From assembly GCA_963812915.1 (NCBI GenBank), contig CAWEXB010000006.1:62001-126000 (forward strand): a stretch of DNA of 64,000 nucleotides, given 5' to 3'. Both the position numbers and the translations under genes were made by a program. Source of the stretch: JACVRW01 sp963812915. GTDB lineage: Bacteria > Actinomycetota > Thermoleophilia > Solirubrobacterales > Thermoleophilaceae. The notes below the pieces were generated by a model. The model did not search any database. It was not told where the DNA came from and saw only the letters and a list, made by a program, of their open reading frames with translations. Below are positions 16,633 through 26,467 of this stretch, one piece after another. How positions within the stretch are numbered: position 1 is the stretch's first letter; the number at the start of each line of letters is the position of its first letter.

Positions 16633-17052
16633 CTAGAGGACCGGTCCCTCCATGAGAGGCTCGGTCCCGTCCAGGCGGCAACGCGCCACCTCGCCGATCC
16701 GCGCCGGGTCCAAGGGCAGGTGCGTGTGGGGGTCGAGCGTGCCCTGATCTGTGTCCGTCAGGGGCCAGCGCTCCTGCCGAGTGGCCAGCACGCGCCCGTC
16801 GGCGTCAATGCACTCGAGCGTCACCGTTCGGCGGTTCCCCGCCCGCTCGGCCAGGTTCAGGTCGGGCGTGACGTAGACGATCAGCTCGGGCCGCTGGGTC
16901 GAGCGCTCCACCAGCAGACTGTCCTGGGGCTCGTCCTCACCGCCGCCACCGCCCCCCGACACGGCGACTATCACCAGCGGGACCGAGACGGCCAGCAGCA
17001 CCGTGAGCGCCACGAGGCGCGTACGCGCGGGACGGTCCATCGGAGCGGGCAT
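16633..17052 (-). CDS. Hypothetical membrane-anchored protein
   Basis: 139 aa. A basic N-terminus (MPAPMDRPARTR) precedes one membrane helix (LVALTVLLAVSVPLVIVAVS), a glycine run and an extracytoplasmic domain of ~90 residues containing two cysteines (LECIDADG, ARCRLDG) that could form a disulfide. Family not recognised. A second ATG four codons in (17040) is an equally possible start. Confidence 0.6.
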   Translation of the reverse strand: MPAPMDRPARTRLVALTVLLAVSVPLVIVAVSGGGGGGEDEPQDSLLVERSTQRPELIVYVTPDLNLAERAGNRRTVTLECIDADGRVLATRQERWPLTDTDQGTLDPHTHLPLDPARIGEVARCRLDGTEPLMEGPVL

Positions 17053-17204
17053 GGTGGCCACCGATCCCCGCGCCGCGAGGCGCTCGGTGGGCCGGGCACG
17101 ATACCCCAGCCGGTGCCCACGATCGCGCCGGTTCGCCGCGTGAGCGGAGCCCGAGCGTAGGCAGGCGCATGCCGGTCGAGCACACCGGCCATGGGTCGGG
17201 GTTG

Positions 17205-17729
17205 TCAGGCGGCGAGGGCGGAACGGGCGTGGGGAGCACAGCGGACCGGTATCCGCTCGGGAGGCGACGCGAGCGGCTTCTCGAACCCGAGCGTGAGCGA
17301 CTCGTCGCGATCGCTGCCGAACGGTGGAGCCGGTAGGTAGCCGGCCGAGCGGTAGAGCGCCAGCGCCGGCACGGAGGCGGCCCCGGTCTGCAGGCGCAGC
17401 CGTCGGTGGCCGAGATAGAACGCCCGGCGCTCCAGCGCCAGGAGCACGCGCCGGGCGTAACCGCGACCGCGGTGCGCCGGCGAGGTCCACATTCCCTTGA
17501 TCTCCGCGACCCCGTCGGCGAGCGGCGAGACGCCGCCGCCGGCGAGCGTCTCCGAACCTTCGACGAGCAGTAGCAGCACACCAAACGGCGGGGTGAAGTC
17601 GGCCGCCTCAGGTGTGGACAGCTCGCCCGCGGCCCTCTCGCCGTACAAGCGCGCGTATTCCTCCGCGAGCCCGTCCAGTAAGGCCTGCGTGGCCGGCTCG
17701 TCGGGGTGGGCTGTGCGCAGGTAGGGCAT
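17205..17729 (-). CDS. GNAT-family N-acetyltransferase
   Basis: 174 aa. The acetyl-CoA binding segment is clear: GMWTSPAHRGRGYARRVL contains the R-G-x-G-x-A/G motif, followed by LRLQTGAASVPALALYRSAGY, the usual beta4/beta5 and terminal helix. Substrate unknown. ATG 17729 is chosen because the protein then begins like many small GNATs (MPYLRTAHPDE); the same frame is open upstream but without domain content. Confidence 0.8.
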   Translation of the reverse strand: MPYLRTAHPDEPATQALLDGLAEEYARLYGERAAGELSTPEAADFTPPFGVLLLLVEGSETLAGGGVSPLADGVAEIKGMWTSPAHRGRGYARRVLLALERRAFYLGHRRLRLQTGAASVPALALYRSAGYLPAPPFGSDRDESLTLGFEKPLASPPERIPVRCAPHARSALAA

Positions 17730-17782
17730 CCAGAGTTCCCGAGGAGTACAGCGGCTGCGCCGAAGTCCCACCGTGAGAAGCC

Positions 17783-17887
17783 TCACAGAATCGGCGTTGT
17801 CCGACGAGCGGCTTCCTCGATTAGACGCGTCACCGCGCCCGGACGGGAGATCAGCGAGAGATGGGAGGCCCGTACCTCGACCGTCGT
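17783..17887 (-). pseudogene. C-terminal remnant of an alpha/beta-hydrolase
   Basis: About 35 codons read TTVEVRASHLSLISRPG then AVTRLIEEAARR before a stop at 17783-17785. This matches the catalytic-histidine end of alpha/beta-hydrolases (T-x-E-V-x-x-S-H ... P-x-x-V-x-x-L-I). There is no start codon and nothing upstream: the SDR gene's 3' end lies within 50 bp. The body of the gene was therefore lost, probably by deletion. Confidence 0.6.
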
Positions 17888-17932
17888 GGAGCCGGCTCGC
17901 TCGGCATGCCCGGCACCACCTCCTTTGTGTTC

Positions 17933-18722
17933 TCAGGTCGTCTTGATGAGGCCGCCGTCTATGACGTAGTTGGCACCGGTGACGTTCGCGGTGCGCTCGG
18001 AGGCCAGCATCACGATCAGAGTCGCCACTTCCTCGGGGGTCGTGAAGCGCCCGGTCGCGAATCCGCCGATACCCTCGATCACCGTCTGGCGCGCGGTGTC
18101 GGCGTCGACGCCGGTGGCCGCCGCGACGGTCGCGGCCACGCCGTGATCGCCGAGCCACAGGTCGGTGCCGACGGGTCCGGGCGAGACGCAGTTGACGTGG
18201 ATGCCTTTGGGACCGAACTCCTGCGCCAGCGACTTGCTCAGGTTGACCAGCGCGGCCTTGGCCGCGCCGTAGTCGATGGTGCCGGCGTCGGGCTGGAAGA
18301 ACGCGTTGACGGAGGCGACGTTGACGATCGCGCCGCCGCCCTGCTCGACCATGGCCGGGATGGCGGCCCGAATGGTCCGCAGAGCCGTGAAGAAGTTCAT
18401 CTGCATCGCCCAGTCGAACTCGTCGTCGCTAGTGCTCAGGAATCCCTCGAGCCGCATGCGCACTCCCCCGACGTTGTTGACCAGCACGTCGACGCGGCCG
18501 TGGTCATCGAGCGCGCGCTGCACCAGCAGGCCCGGGCCATCAGGCGCGGCGAGGTTGACCGGCATCGCGATCACCCGGTCCAGACTCGTCGAGGCGGTCC
18601 GTGGTTCGCGCGCCCGCCACCACGTAGGCGCCCTCGTCGACGAGCGCCTGGGTCACGGCCAGGCCGATGCCCTTGCTCGCGCCGGTAACCACGGCGGTCT
18701 TGTCGGTGAGCTCGAGGTCCAT
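17933..18722 (-). CDS. Short-chain dehydrogenase/reductase (frame break near 18580)
   Basis: About 262 aa in two frames. The N-terminal part (DKTAVVTGASKGIGLAV, the TGxxxGxG cofactor motif) runs to ~18580. The rest continues in the +1 frame with LVNNVGG (NNAG-like), the serine region NVASVNAF, the catalytic YGAAK and a C-terminal GANYVIDGG typical of classical SDRs. NAD(P)-dependent oxidoreductase; substrate unknown. The segment after GARTTDRLDE looks a few residues short compared with relatives, so a small deletion is as likely as a one-base insertion. Two bp downstream of the hydrolase gene and probably cotranscribed with it. Confidence 0.75.
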
Positions 18723-18724
18723 GA

Positions 18725-19549
18725 TCAGGGTCCCTCCTGGTCGCTGCTTACTGGGGCCGGGCGGAGCACGCGGTCGAGCCAGTCGGCGATGTACTGCGCG
18801 ACTTCTTCCCAGCCGTCGCCGGCCATGAGCAGATGCGACCTCCCGGGGAACTCGACGAACTGCGTGGTCGCCGCGGAATGGCGGTACTTGTGGAAGTTCG
18901 ACTTGGCGACCGCGGGCGGGACGGTGTGGTCGTGCTCGCCCACGGTGATCAACAGCGGTCCTCGGTCCTCGCGGTCGAAGTCGACCTCGGTCGGCCCATG
19001 GAGCGTGAAGCTCGCGAGCCCGTTCTCGAAGAAGATGCGGCCGGTCTCGGGCACGGCGTAGCGTTCGAAGGCCCGGCGGGCGTCGGCGGGATCCCAGGTG
19101 TTGGTGAAGGCGTAGTTGAACTGCTCGAAGTCGAGGTCGACGACGCCGTGGCGCTTGGAAGGGTGCGCGATCGCCGGGGAGGCGGCCCGGAGGCTCGAGA
19201 GCGGCACGCGCTTGACGCCCTTCGGCGCCGCGGGGTCCATCGCGACGGCCGCCCGTCCCACGCCCTGTCCGAGCAGGATCTGGGTGATGAGGCCACCGAA
19301 GGAATGCCCGATGACGATCGGCTCGTCGTCGAGCTCATCGATGATCGCGGCGTAGTGGTCCACGATCTCCTCGACGCCCAGGCCGGCCACGTCGGCCGCG
19401 CTCGCGCGCAGCGCGGCGACGTCCCCGGCTTTGCGAGGCCACTCGGGCGTGAGGGTCGCGTACCCCAAGTTGGAGAAGAAGGCCGCGAAGCGCTCCCAGC
19501 TGTTCGACGCCAGCCAGGCGCCGTGGATGAACACGATCGTTTCCGACAT
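18725..19549 (-). CDS. Alpha/beta-fold hydrolase
   Basis: 274 aa. It has the oxyanion segment FIHGAWLASNSW, the nucleophile elbow GHSFGGL, an acid residue region (TVGEHDHTVPP) and the catalytic histidine (PGRSHLLM). The family includes esterases, haloperoxidase-like and AB hydrolase-1 proteins; substrate not predictable. ATG 19549 gives a start directly on the first strand (MSETIVFIHG). Followed after 2 bp by the SDR gene and preceded by a LysR gene in the same direction, suggesting one small catabolic or detoxification unit. Confidence 0.85.
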   Translation of the reverse strand: MSETIVFIHGAWLASNSWERFAAFFSNLGYATLTPEWPRKAGDVAALRASAADVAGLGVEEIVDHYAAIIDELDDEPIVIGHSFGGLITQILLGQGVGRAAVAMDPAAPKGVKRVPLSSLRAASPAIAHPSKRHGVVDLDFEQFNYAFTNTWDPADARRAFERYAVPETGRIFFENGLASFTLHGPTEVDFDREDRGPLLITVGEHDHTVPPAVAKSNFHKYRHSAATTQFVEFPGRSHLLMAGDGWEEVAQYIADWLDRVLRPAPVSSDQEGP

Positions 19550-19591
19550 GGCACGACCGTATGGGCGCCGGCGCGGCAGGTCCAATGCCGA

Positions 19592-20491
19592 TCAGGGCGC
19601 GGCGATGCGCTCAGTGCATGAGCTCGCGAGGTGCTCGGCGGCGAACGGCGCAAACGCGCGCACCGCCGCGCGGTTGAGACCCGCGCGCTGGATGAACTCG
19701 AACGGCATCGTGTGAGGCGGGACCAGCGGAACGCGGGTCACCCCGGGCGGGAAGTCGTGCTGGACCATGATGCCGAGGTAGTCCGGGTCACGCAGAGCTC
19801 GCGTCGGCAACAGCTGTTCGGTGCCCACGAACTCGGGGTCGGCGCCCGTGCCCGCGAACAGCTCGCGCACCGCGGCGTTGTAGCCCGAGCGCTCGGAGCC
19901 GCTTCCGCCGACCAGCGTCACGCGCACGCCGTCGAGGTCGCCGAGCTCCAGCTGGGACCGGCCGGCGAGCGGATGCTCGGCGTGCAGCCAGACGGACAGC
20001 GGCTCGTCGTGCACGTGGGTGTACGTCAGCGACGCGATGCGGCGAGGGGCCAAGCCGAGAGCACCGTCGAGCTCGCCCGCCAGCAGCTGGTCCTGCAGCT
20101 GCTCGGTCAGCGCCTGGCGCGCCCGGACCTCCACGGCGGGATAGCGCCGTGTGTACGCCTGGACCAGACCGAACCAGCGCTCCCGGGCGCCGGCCAGCGG
20201 CAGCCCAAGCGCGAGCAGGCCGCGCGGCTCCTCGAGGCGCCCGACCGCGAGCGCGTCCTCTGCGGCCTCCAGCGCGACCCGAGCCTTCGCCAGCAGCTCG
20301 CGGCCGGCCGCCGTCAGCTCCACGCCCCGCGCGGTGCGCACGAGGATGGCCGCGTCGACCTCGCGCTCCAGCTGCTGCATCTGGCGCGACAGCGCCGGCT
20401 GGGTGATGAACAACCGCCGCGCCGCGCGCCCGATGTGGCCCTCCTCTGCGACGACCACGAACGACCGGAAGTGACGGAGGTCCACCGACAC
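19592..20491 (-). CDS. LysR-family transcriptional regulator
   Basis: 299 aa. The N-terminal winged helix-turn-helix is textbook LysR: LRHFRSFVVVAEEGHIGRAA then LFITQPALSRQMQQLEREV. A ~200-residue periplasmic-binding-like effector domain follows. GTG 20491 is used since it precedes the HTH by three residues; upstream residues in the open frame show no conservation. Likely regulates the downstream hydrolase/SDR genes, as inference from order; the gap is only ~42 bp. Confidence 0.85.
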   Translation of the reverse strand: MSVDLRHFRSFVVVAEEGHIGRAARRLFITQPALSRQMQQLEREVDAAILVRTARGVELTAAGRELLAKARVALEAAEDALAVGRLEEPRGLLALGLPLAGARERWFGLVQAYTRRYPAVEVRARQALTEQLQDQLLAGELDGALGLAPRRIASLTYTHVHDEPLSVWLHAEHPLAGRSQLELGDLDGVRVTLVGGSGSERSGYNAAVRELFAGTGADPEFVGTEQLLPTRALRDPDYLGIMVQHDFPPGVTRVPLVPPHTMPFEFIQRAGLNRAAVRAFAPFAAEHLASSCTERIAAP

Positions 20492-20545
20492 ACGCCGAGC
20501 ATCCCACACGACGCTGGGGCCGGACAACCGAAGGGAACACTGTCG

Positions 20546-21154
20546 CTACTTGTCCTGAAGCGCCTCGATACCGCCGCGCAGGAACACGATGGCGTCGTCC
20601 AGCACGGCGAGCGCTTCGGCCTTGCCCACCGGCGCGGCCTCGTCGTCGAAGCTGCCCTCGAGCGAGGTCAGGGCCGCCACCGCCGCGGCGGCCACCAGCC
20701 GCGGACGTAGCGCGTCCGGCGGCTCGCCGAGATCGTCCGCGATCGCCTCGAGCAGCAGCTCGCTGATGCGAGCCATCACGCCGCCCTGGAAGTTGGCGAG
20801 GCCCTCGTCCTCGCGGCACAGCCTTTTGCGCAGGCCCGCCTGGTCGCCCTCCGCCATCCACTCGTCGAACATCGCGTCGATCCAGCGCCGGAGCGCGTCG
20901 AAGGCGCTCTCACCGGGCAGCCGGTCGCGCAGAGCGGCCGCGAGGGCGTCCATGTCGCGGTCGACGTTGTGGAAGACCACCGCCTCCTTCGACGGGAAGT
21001 ACGAGAAGAAGGTCCGGGGGGCGACCTCCGCGGCGGCGGCGATGTCCGCGATCGTCGTCGCGTGGTAGCCGCGCTCCGCGAACAGGCCCATGGCCGCTTC
21101 GATGATCTGCTCGCGCGTGCGCTGCTTCTTGCGTTCCCGCAGGCCCTGTGCCAT
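20546..21154 (-). CDS. TetR-family transcriptional repressor
   Basis: 202 aa. The HTH region reads REQIIEAAMGLFAERGYHAT followed by TIADIAAAAEVAPRTFFSYF, a typical TetR DNA-binding domain, then a helical ligand domain. Divergent from an MMPL exporter gene with ~100 bp between starts that contain two nested inverted repeats. The standard interpretation is a repressor of the exporter relieved by its substrate. Confidence 0.88.
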   Translation of the reverse strand: MAQGLRERKKQRTREQIIEAAMGLFAERGYHATTIADIAAAAEVAPRTFFSYFPSKEAVVFHNVDRDMDALAAALRDRLPGESAFDALRRWIDAMFDEWMAEGDQAGLRKRLCREDEGLANFQGGVMARISELLLEAIADDLGEPPDALRPRLVAAAAVAALTSLEGSFDDEAAPVGKAEALAVLDDAIVFLRGGIEALQDK

Positions 21155-21158
21155 GTGT

Positions 21159-21219
21159 CAATAGTAGCGAAGATGCAGAATGTGTAAAGACGCATCTGGA
21201 CGAAATATCGCAGCTATTG
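21159..21219. promoter_or_regulatory. Nested inverted repeats, candidate TetR operator
   Basis: Outer arms CAATAGTAGCGA (21159-21170) and TCGCAGCTATTG (21208-21219) match at 10 of 12 positions. Inner arms AGATGC (21171-21176) and GCATCT (21192-21197) match perfectly. This segment is visibly AT-richer than its surroundings and lies between the divergent tetR and MMPL starts, where both promoters must be. Confidence 0.5.
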
Positions 21220-21253
21220 CAATTTCGCATCGGATGTGCTTTCCTCTCTCCCC

Positions 21254-23471
21254 ATGGCACATCTCCTCGGAAACCTGGCCGCCTGGGCGGCGAACCACTG
21301 GAAGCGCTCACTCGCGATCGTCGCGGTCGTGCTCGTCGCGCTCGGCCTTGCGGCCGGCGCCGGCGGCGGCTCGTTCGTCGACGACTTCAGGACCCCTGGC
21401 ACGGAGTCGCAAGCGGCGATCGACCTGCTCGACGAGCGCTTCCCGGCGGAGTCGGGCGACACCGCGAACGTCGTCTTCGCCGCCGAGTCCGGCACATTGC
21501 GCGAGCCCGAGCGGGAGGCCGCGATCGAGCGGACTGTCGAGGAGATCGGCGCCCAGCCGCACGTGACGGCCGCGCCGAGTCCGTTCGAGCGGGACAGCGG
21601 CCAGCTCTCCGAGGACGGGCGCATCGCCTACGTGCCGGTCCAGTACGACGACACCGCCTCCGCGCTCGGCCAGGAGCCGGGCGATCGGCTCGAGCAGGTG
21701 TCCGGGATCGGCGAGCGCGCCGGCCTCGAGGTCTCCCGCAACGGAGCGATCGTGGACCAGGCCGAGCAGACCACCGCCCCGGTCGGAGAGCTGATCGGCG
21801 TAGCGGTGGCGATAATCGTGCTCACGCTCGTCTTCGGCTCGGTCGCGGCGATGGCGCTCACGCTGATCTCGGCGCTGATCGCGCTTGCGGGCGGCCTGCT
21901 GCTGCTGCAGTTCGGCAGCGCGTTCACAGACTTCCCCAGCTTCGCGCCCACGCTCGGCATCATGCTTGGGCTCGGCGCGGGCATCGACTACGCGCTGCTG
22001 ATCGTGGGGCGCTACCGCGAGCAGCTCGCGAGCGGCGACAGCGTCGGCCAGCGCCGCGCGCGTCGCGAACGCAACGGCGGGCACGTCGGTGGTCGCGGCG
22101 GGAGCGATCGTCGTGGTGGCCATCGCCGGCCTCTTGGCCACCGGCATCCCCTTCGTCGGACGGATGGGTATCGGCTCGGCGATCATGATCGCCATGGTCG
22201 CCGTGGGCGCGGTGACCGTCCTGCCCACGCTGATGGGGGCGTTCGCCCGCCGGCTGCGCCCCAAGCGCCCCGAGCACGTTGAGCCCTCGCGGCGCTTCGC
22301 GCGCTGGGCGGGGGTAATCACCCGCCGGCCGCTCGCCGCCGCGATCGCGGGCGTTCTATTGCTGGTGCTGTTGGCCATGCCGTTCGCCTCGCTGCGCCTC
22401 GGCCAGCCAGACGACGGCAACGACAGCCCCGGCTCGACCACCCGCGTCGCCTACGACCGCCTCGCCGAGGGCTTCGGCCCCGGCTTCAACGGTCCGCTCG
22501 TCCTCGCCGCCACGACTCCCGCCGACGGGTCCGGCCAAGCTACCTTGACCGCGGTTCAGCGGGCGGTCGCGGAGGACCGCGACGTGGCCTTCGTGTCCCC
22601 GGCGCAGCCATCGCCGGGCGGAGACGCCGCCGTCCTGAACGTGATCCCGAATAGCTCGCCCCAGGACGAGCGCACCAGCGAGCTGGTCGACCGGCTGCGC
22701 GACGACGTGCTCCCCGGCGCCACGCGCGGCTCGCAGGTGGACGTCTACGTGGGCGGGGCCACGGCGACGCTGCAGGACCTGGCCGACAAGATCGCCGGAC
22801 GGCTGCCGATCTTCATCGCCATGGTCGTCGGCCTCAGCGTGCTGCTCTTGATGGCGGTGTTCCGCTCGCTGTGGGTGCCGCTCGTCTCCGCCGGGTTCAA
22901 CCTGCTCTCGATCGCCGCGGCCTACGGCGTCGTGGTGCTCGTCTTCCAGGAGGGAGTCGGCTCCAGCCTGCTGGGGGTGGACGGCGAGGTTCCGATCGTG
23001 TCGTTCGTCCCGCTGTTCATGTTCGCGATCCTGTTCGGCCTCTCCATGGACTACAACGTTTTCCTGCAGTCGCGCATCCGCGAGGAGTACATGCGCGGCG
23101 TGGGACCGGAGCAGAGCGTCGTGCGGGCGATGGCGCGCGTCGGCAGGATCATCCTCGCCGCCGGCGTGATCATGACCAGCGTCTTCCTCGGCTTCGTCAC
23201 CGATCCCGACGTGGTCGTCAAGACGATCGGCCTCGGCCTCGCCGCCGCGATCCTGATCGACGTGCTGGTGGTGCGCATGGTGGTCGCTCCGGCCGTGATG
23301 ACGCTGCTCGGCGACCGCGCCTGGACGCTGCCCGCCTGGCTCGATCGCGTGCTCCCAAGGATCTCGCTCGAGGGCGACCTCGACGACGATCAACGTCCGC
23401 CGGAGCCGTCGGGCCGCGAGCGCAGGGGCAGGGCACCGGGCCGGCCCGCCGAGGAAGCCGGATACTCGTGA
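21254..23471 (+). CDS. MMPL/RND-type membrane transporter (frame break near 22050)
   Basis: About 739 aa after repair. Order: first membrane helix, extracytoplasmic domain (FVDDFRTPGTESQAAIDLLD), helices 2-6 with the family motif GIDYALLIVGRYREQL, second extracytoplasmic domain, then the C-terminal helix set with SMDYNVFLQSRIREEY. This doubled G/S-x-D-Y-x-x-x-L/F motif is the hallmark of MMPL proteins that export lipids or drugs. The frame moves +1 near 22050: VANATAGTSVVAAG is natural in the new frame, and removing one G of GTCGGCC repairs it. ATG 21254 is preferred over GTG 21236. Confidence 0.85.
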
Positions 23472-23547
23472 CCGCGCGTCACACCGGTCCAGGCGACGCG
23501 CCGACACGCGGCCCAGGCCGCCCGAGCGCCGATGCTGCGGGGCACGG

Positions 23548-24510
23548 CTAATCGAGCTCGGGCGGCAGCCCGAAGGACGCGAACAGCCGCTCGGACGCGA
23601 ACGCGACGATCGCGCTCACCCGCTCACCGTCGAAGGCGAGCACCTCGATCGACCTCCCCAGGTAGGGGCCTCCAGGCGTTTCGCGGACGTACCAGGCGAC
23701 GGCGGGCTGCCCGTTGGCCTCCGTGCGGAGCTTGCGCAGCTCCGGGAGCCCGGTCCGCACGACGTGCCCGATGACGTCGTCGCGCCCGCGCCACCAGTGC
23801 GGATGCGGCGGCATCGCGAACGTCACGTCCTCGGCCAGGATGGCCACGAGCGCATCGACGTCGCGCCGCTCCCAGGCGGTGACGTAGCGCTCGACGAGCT
23901 CGCGCATGCGCGCATCGCCGAGCGCGCGCCGCGTCGCCTGCTGGGTGCGGTCCGGCAGTGCTTGCGCGAGCGTCGAGCGCGCGCGCTGGAGCGAGCTGTT
24001 GACGGCGGCGGTGGTCGTGTCGAGCTGCTCGGAGACCTCGCGGGCCGTGAAGCCGAGGACCTCGCGCAGGATCAGCACGGCGCGCTGCGCGGGGACGAGG
24101 TGCTGCAGTGCGGCGACGAACGCCAGCTCGACGCTCTCGCGTTCCTCGTAGCCTGCCTCCGGCGCCAGTGGGTAGGGCTCCAGCCACAGCGACTCGCCGA
24201 GCGGCTCCCCGGCACCGGCGCCAGGCTCCGATGACGGGACATCGAGCGAGAGCACGCGCTTGGACCGCCGCGCCAGCGCGTTCATGCAGACGTTGGTGGC
24301 GATCCGGAACAGCCACGGCCGCAGCGGCCGCGCGCGATCGAACCGCGCGAGCGCCCGCCAGCAGCGCAGCAGGGTCTCCTGCAGGGCGTCCTCGGCGTCG
24401 TGCAGCGAGCCGAGCATCCGGTAGCAGTGCGCGTGCAGCGCGTCGCGATGCGGCTCCACGAGCCGCCGGAACGCTTCCTCGTCACCGCGCAGGGCCGCCT
24501 CGAGTTCCAT
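23548..24510 (-). CDS. ECF sigma factor of the SigG type with SnoaL-like C-terminus
   Basis: 320 aa. Region 2 (YRMLGSLHDAEDALQETLLR and RIATNVCMNALARR) and region 4 (LVPAQRAVLILREVLGFTAR, AAVNSSLQRARSTL) are complete. The linker has the SigG hallmark ESLWLEPYP. The last ~115 residues form a SnoaL/NTF2-like domain (VERYVTAWERRDVDALVAIL), which in such sigma factors modulates activity in place of a separate anti-sigma. No anti-sigma gene is adjacent. It is divergent from the RibD-C-domain gene, a plausible target. Confidence 0.85.
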   Translation of the reverse strand: MELEAALRGDEEAFRRLVEPHRDALHAHCYRMLGSLHDAEDALQETLLRCWRALARFDRARPLRPWLFRIATNVCMNALARRSKRVLSLDVPSSEPGAGAGEPLGESLWLEPYPLAPEAGYEERESVELAFVAALQHLVPAQRAVLILREVLGFTAREVSEQLDTTTAAVNSSLQRARSTLAQALPDRTQQATRRALGDARMRELVERYVTAWERRDVDALVAILAEDVTFAMPPHPHWWRGRDDVIGHVVRTGLPELRKLRTEANGQPAVAWYVRETPGGPYLGRSIEVLAFDGERVSAIVAFASERLFASFGLPPELD

Positions 24511-24653
24511 CCCGCGATGAGTTTCCCAGCCGCCGGCGGTAGTAACCGATATGGCATGAGCTGCAGCACGGACCGTGCCATGACCGATGAGATCGGTGCG
24601 GCGGTCCGGTCGGACCGAACGACGACGAAACCAACGAGAAGGGACCTGTGACC

Positions 24654-25289
24654 ATGAAACTGACGACCATCACGCACGTCTCCGTCGATGGAGTGATGCA
24701 GGGCCTCGGCGGGCCGGATGAGGACGGCAGGGGCGGATTCGAGCGCGGCGGATGGGCCTTGCCGCTGTTCGACAACGAGGCCGAGACGTTCCTCGGCGAG
24801 GTCTTCCAGCGCGCCGATGCGTTCTTGTTCGGCCGGCGGACCTACGAGATCTTTGCCGGCTCCTGGGGAACCGGCTCCTGGGGGGAAAATCAGGGCAACA
24901 ACCCGATCTCAGTGGCGTTGAACACGCAGCCCAAGTACCTCGTATCGACCACGCTCACCGACCCGCAATGGGCGGACACGACCGTCCTCTCCGGAGACGT
25001 CGCGGCCGCCGTCGGCGAGCTGAAAGCCAAGCCGGGAGGCGAGCTGCAAGTGCACGGCAGCGGCAACCTGGTCCGCTGGCTCGTCGACAACCACCTGGTC
25101 GACGAGATCACCCTGCTCACCTATCCCGTGGTCGTCGGCCAGGGCACGCGGCTGTTCCCGGACACCGGCCCGGACACAGCGCTTGAACTGGTCGAATCGC
25201 GGGCCACCCCCAGCGGGGTGACGATCCAGGTCTACCGGCCCACCGGGCGCCCGCAGTACGCAACGGCCACGGCCGACCCGAAGCAGTGA
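24654..25289 (+). CDS. Dihydrofolate reductase-like (RibD C-terminal domain) protein
   Basis: 211 aa. TTITHVSVDGVMQG at the N-terminus, LFGRRTYEIFAGSW, and HGSGNLVRWLVDNHLVDEI then YPVVVGQGTRLF define the RibD_C/DHFR-like family, NAD(P)H-dependent reductases of mostly unknown substrate. ATG 24654 lies 9 nt after the Shine-Dalgarno-like AGAAGGGA; GTG 24648 would be too close. Divergent from the SigG-type sigma and possibly under its control. Confidence 0.85.
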   Translation: MKLTTITHVSVDGVMQGLGGPDEDGRGGFERGGWALPLFDNEAETFLGEVFQRADAFLFGRRTYEIFAGSWGTGSWGENQGNNPISVALNTQPKYLVSTTLTDPQWADTTVLSGDVAAAVGELKAKPGGELQVHGSGNLVRWLVDNHLVDEITLLTYPVVVGQGTRLFPDTGPDTALELVESRATPSGVTIQVYRPTGRPQYATATADPKQ

Positions 25290-25290
25290 C

Positions 25291-26364
25291 ATGAACGCGA
25301 CGATGAACGGCGAGTCGCTGTGGCCGCGGCTCGCGGAGCTGCCGTTCGTGATCGAGGCGTGCGAGTACGACCGCCTGCACGCCGTCCTCGCCGACGAGTT
25401 CGAGCGCATCACCACCCACGTGCGGCTCGCCGGCGAAGGCACCGACGGCCTGGGTGAGGACGTCTCGATCTTCCGCGAGGACGGCACCGCGCTGCACGAG
25501 ACCCGCCCCGGGCTGGGGCTCGAGGGCGAGTGGACGCTGGCCGGCTTCTGCGACCACCTCGCCACGCTCGAGCTGTGGCCGGAGCCCCCGGAGTGGGAGG
25601 GGGCGCTGCGCTTCCGCAACTGGGCGTTCGAGTCGGCGGCGCTCGACCTCGCGCTGCGCCAGGCCGGCCGCTCGCTGCACGACGTGCTCGGGCTGGAGCC
25701 GCAGCCGGTGCGCTTCGTCAACTCGCTCGGCCTCGGCAAGGAGCCGTCGTTCGAGCCTCTGCGCCGGCGGCTCGCCCGCTCCCCCGGCGTGCGCTTCAAG
25801 CTCGACGCGGAGGCGACGTGGGCGCCGGCGCTCGTGGACCAGGTCGCGGCGACCGGCGCCGTGGACACGATCGACTTCAAGGGCCACTACGGCTTCGACG
25901 TCGAGGATCCGGAAGCCCTCGGTGCTCTGTACGACCACGTGCTCGCCGCGTTCCCGGACGCCTATCTGGAGGACCCGCACGACCTGCCCGAGATCGCGCA
26001 GCGGCTCGGCGATCACCTCGAGCGCGTGTCCTACGACTCGCCGATCCGCAGCGCCGAGGACATCGGCGCCACGCCGCTGGCCGCGCGCGTGGTGAACGTC
26101 AAGCCGTCGCGGATCGGCAGCCTGCGCGCCCTGTTCGAGGTCTACGCGCGCTGCGCGCGCGAGCGGCGGCCGATGTACGGCGGCGGCATGGGCGAGCTCG
26201 GCGTGGGCCGCGGGCAGATCGAGCTGCTCGCCGCGCTGTTCCACGCCGACGCGCCCAACGACGTGGCGCCGAGCGCCTACAACGAGGACGACCCGGCGGA
26301 CGACCTGCCGCCCAGCCCGCTGGCGCCGCGCCCTGCGGCAGCCGGCTTCCGCTGGGCGGCGTAG
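25291..26364 (+). CDS. Enolase-superfamily (MLE/OSBS-like) enzyme
   Basis: 357 aa. The barrel carries superfamily-like ligands: FKLDAEATW (strand 2), an acidic residue in YLEDPHD, a further acid in SYDSPIRS and a lysine in VNVKPSRIGSL. The N-terminal capping domain includes FRNWAFESAALDLALRQAG, as in muconate-lactonizing and o-succinylbenzoate synthase relatives. The expected K-x-K of strand 2 is FKLD here, so the reaction is uncertain (dehydratase, racemase or OSBS). It begins 1 bp after the previous stop. Confidence 0.75.
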   Translation: MNATMNGESLWPRLAELPFVIEACEYDRLHAVLADEFERITTHVRLAGEGTDGLGEDVSIFREDGTALHETRPGLGLEGEWTLAGFCDHLATLELWPEPPEWEGALRFRNWAFESAALDLALRQAGRSLHDVLGLEPQPVRFVNSLGLGKEPSFEPLRRRLARSPGVRFKLDAEATWAPALVDQVAATGAVDTIDFKGHYGFDVEDPEALGALYDHVLAAFPDAYLEDPHDLPEIAQRLGDHLERVSYDSPIRSAEDIGATPLAARVVNVKPSRIGSLRALFEVYARCARERRPMYGGGMGELGVGRGQIELLAALFHADAPNDVAPSAYNEDDPADDLPPSPLAPRPAAAGFRWAA

Positions 26365-26467
26365 GCGAGTCCGCAGCGCTCAGTCGACCGCCGTCGCCTC
26401 CAGTCGCACGAGCGGCGGCAGAGTGGCATCCTCCTTTGTGCGATTCGCACCGGAGAGGGGAGGGCTT

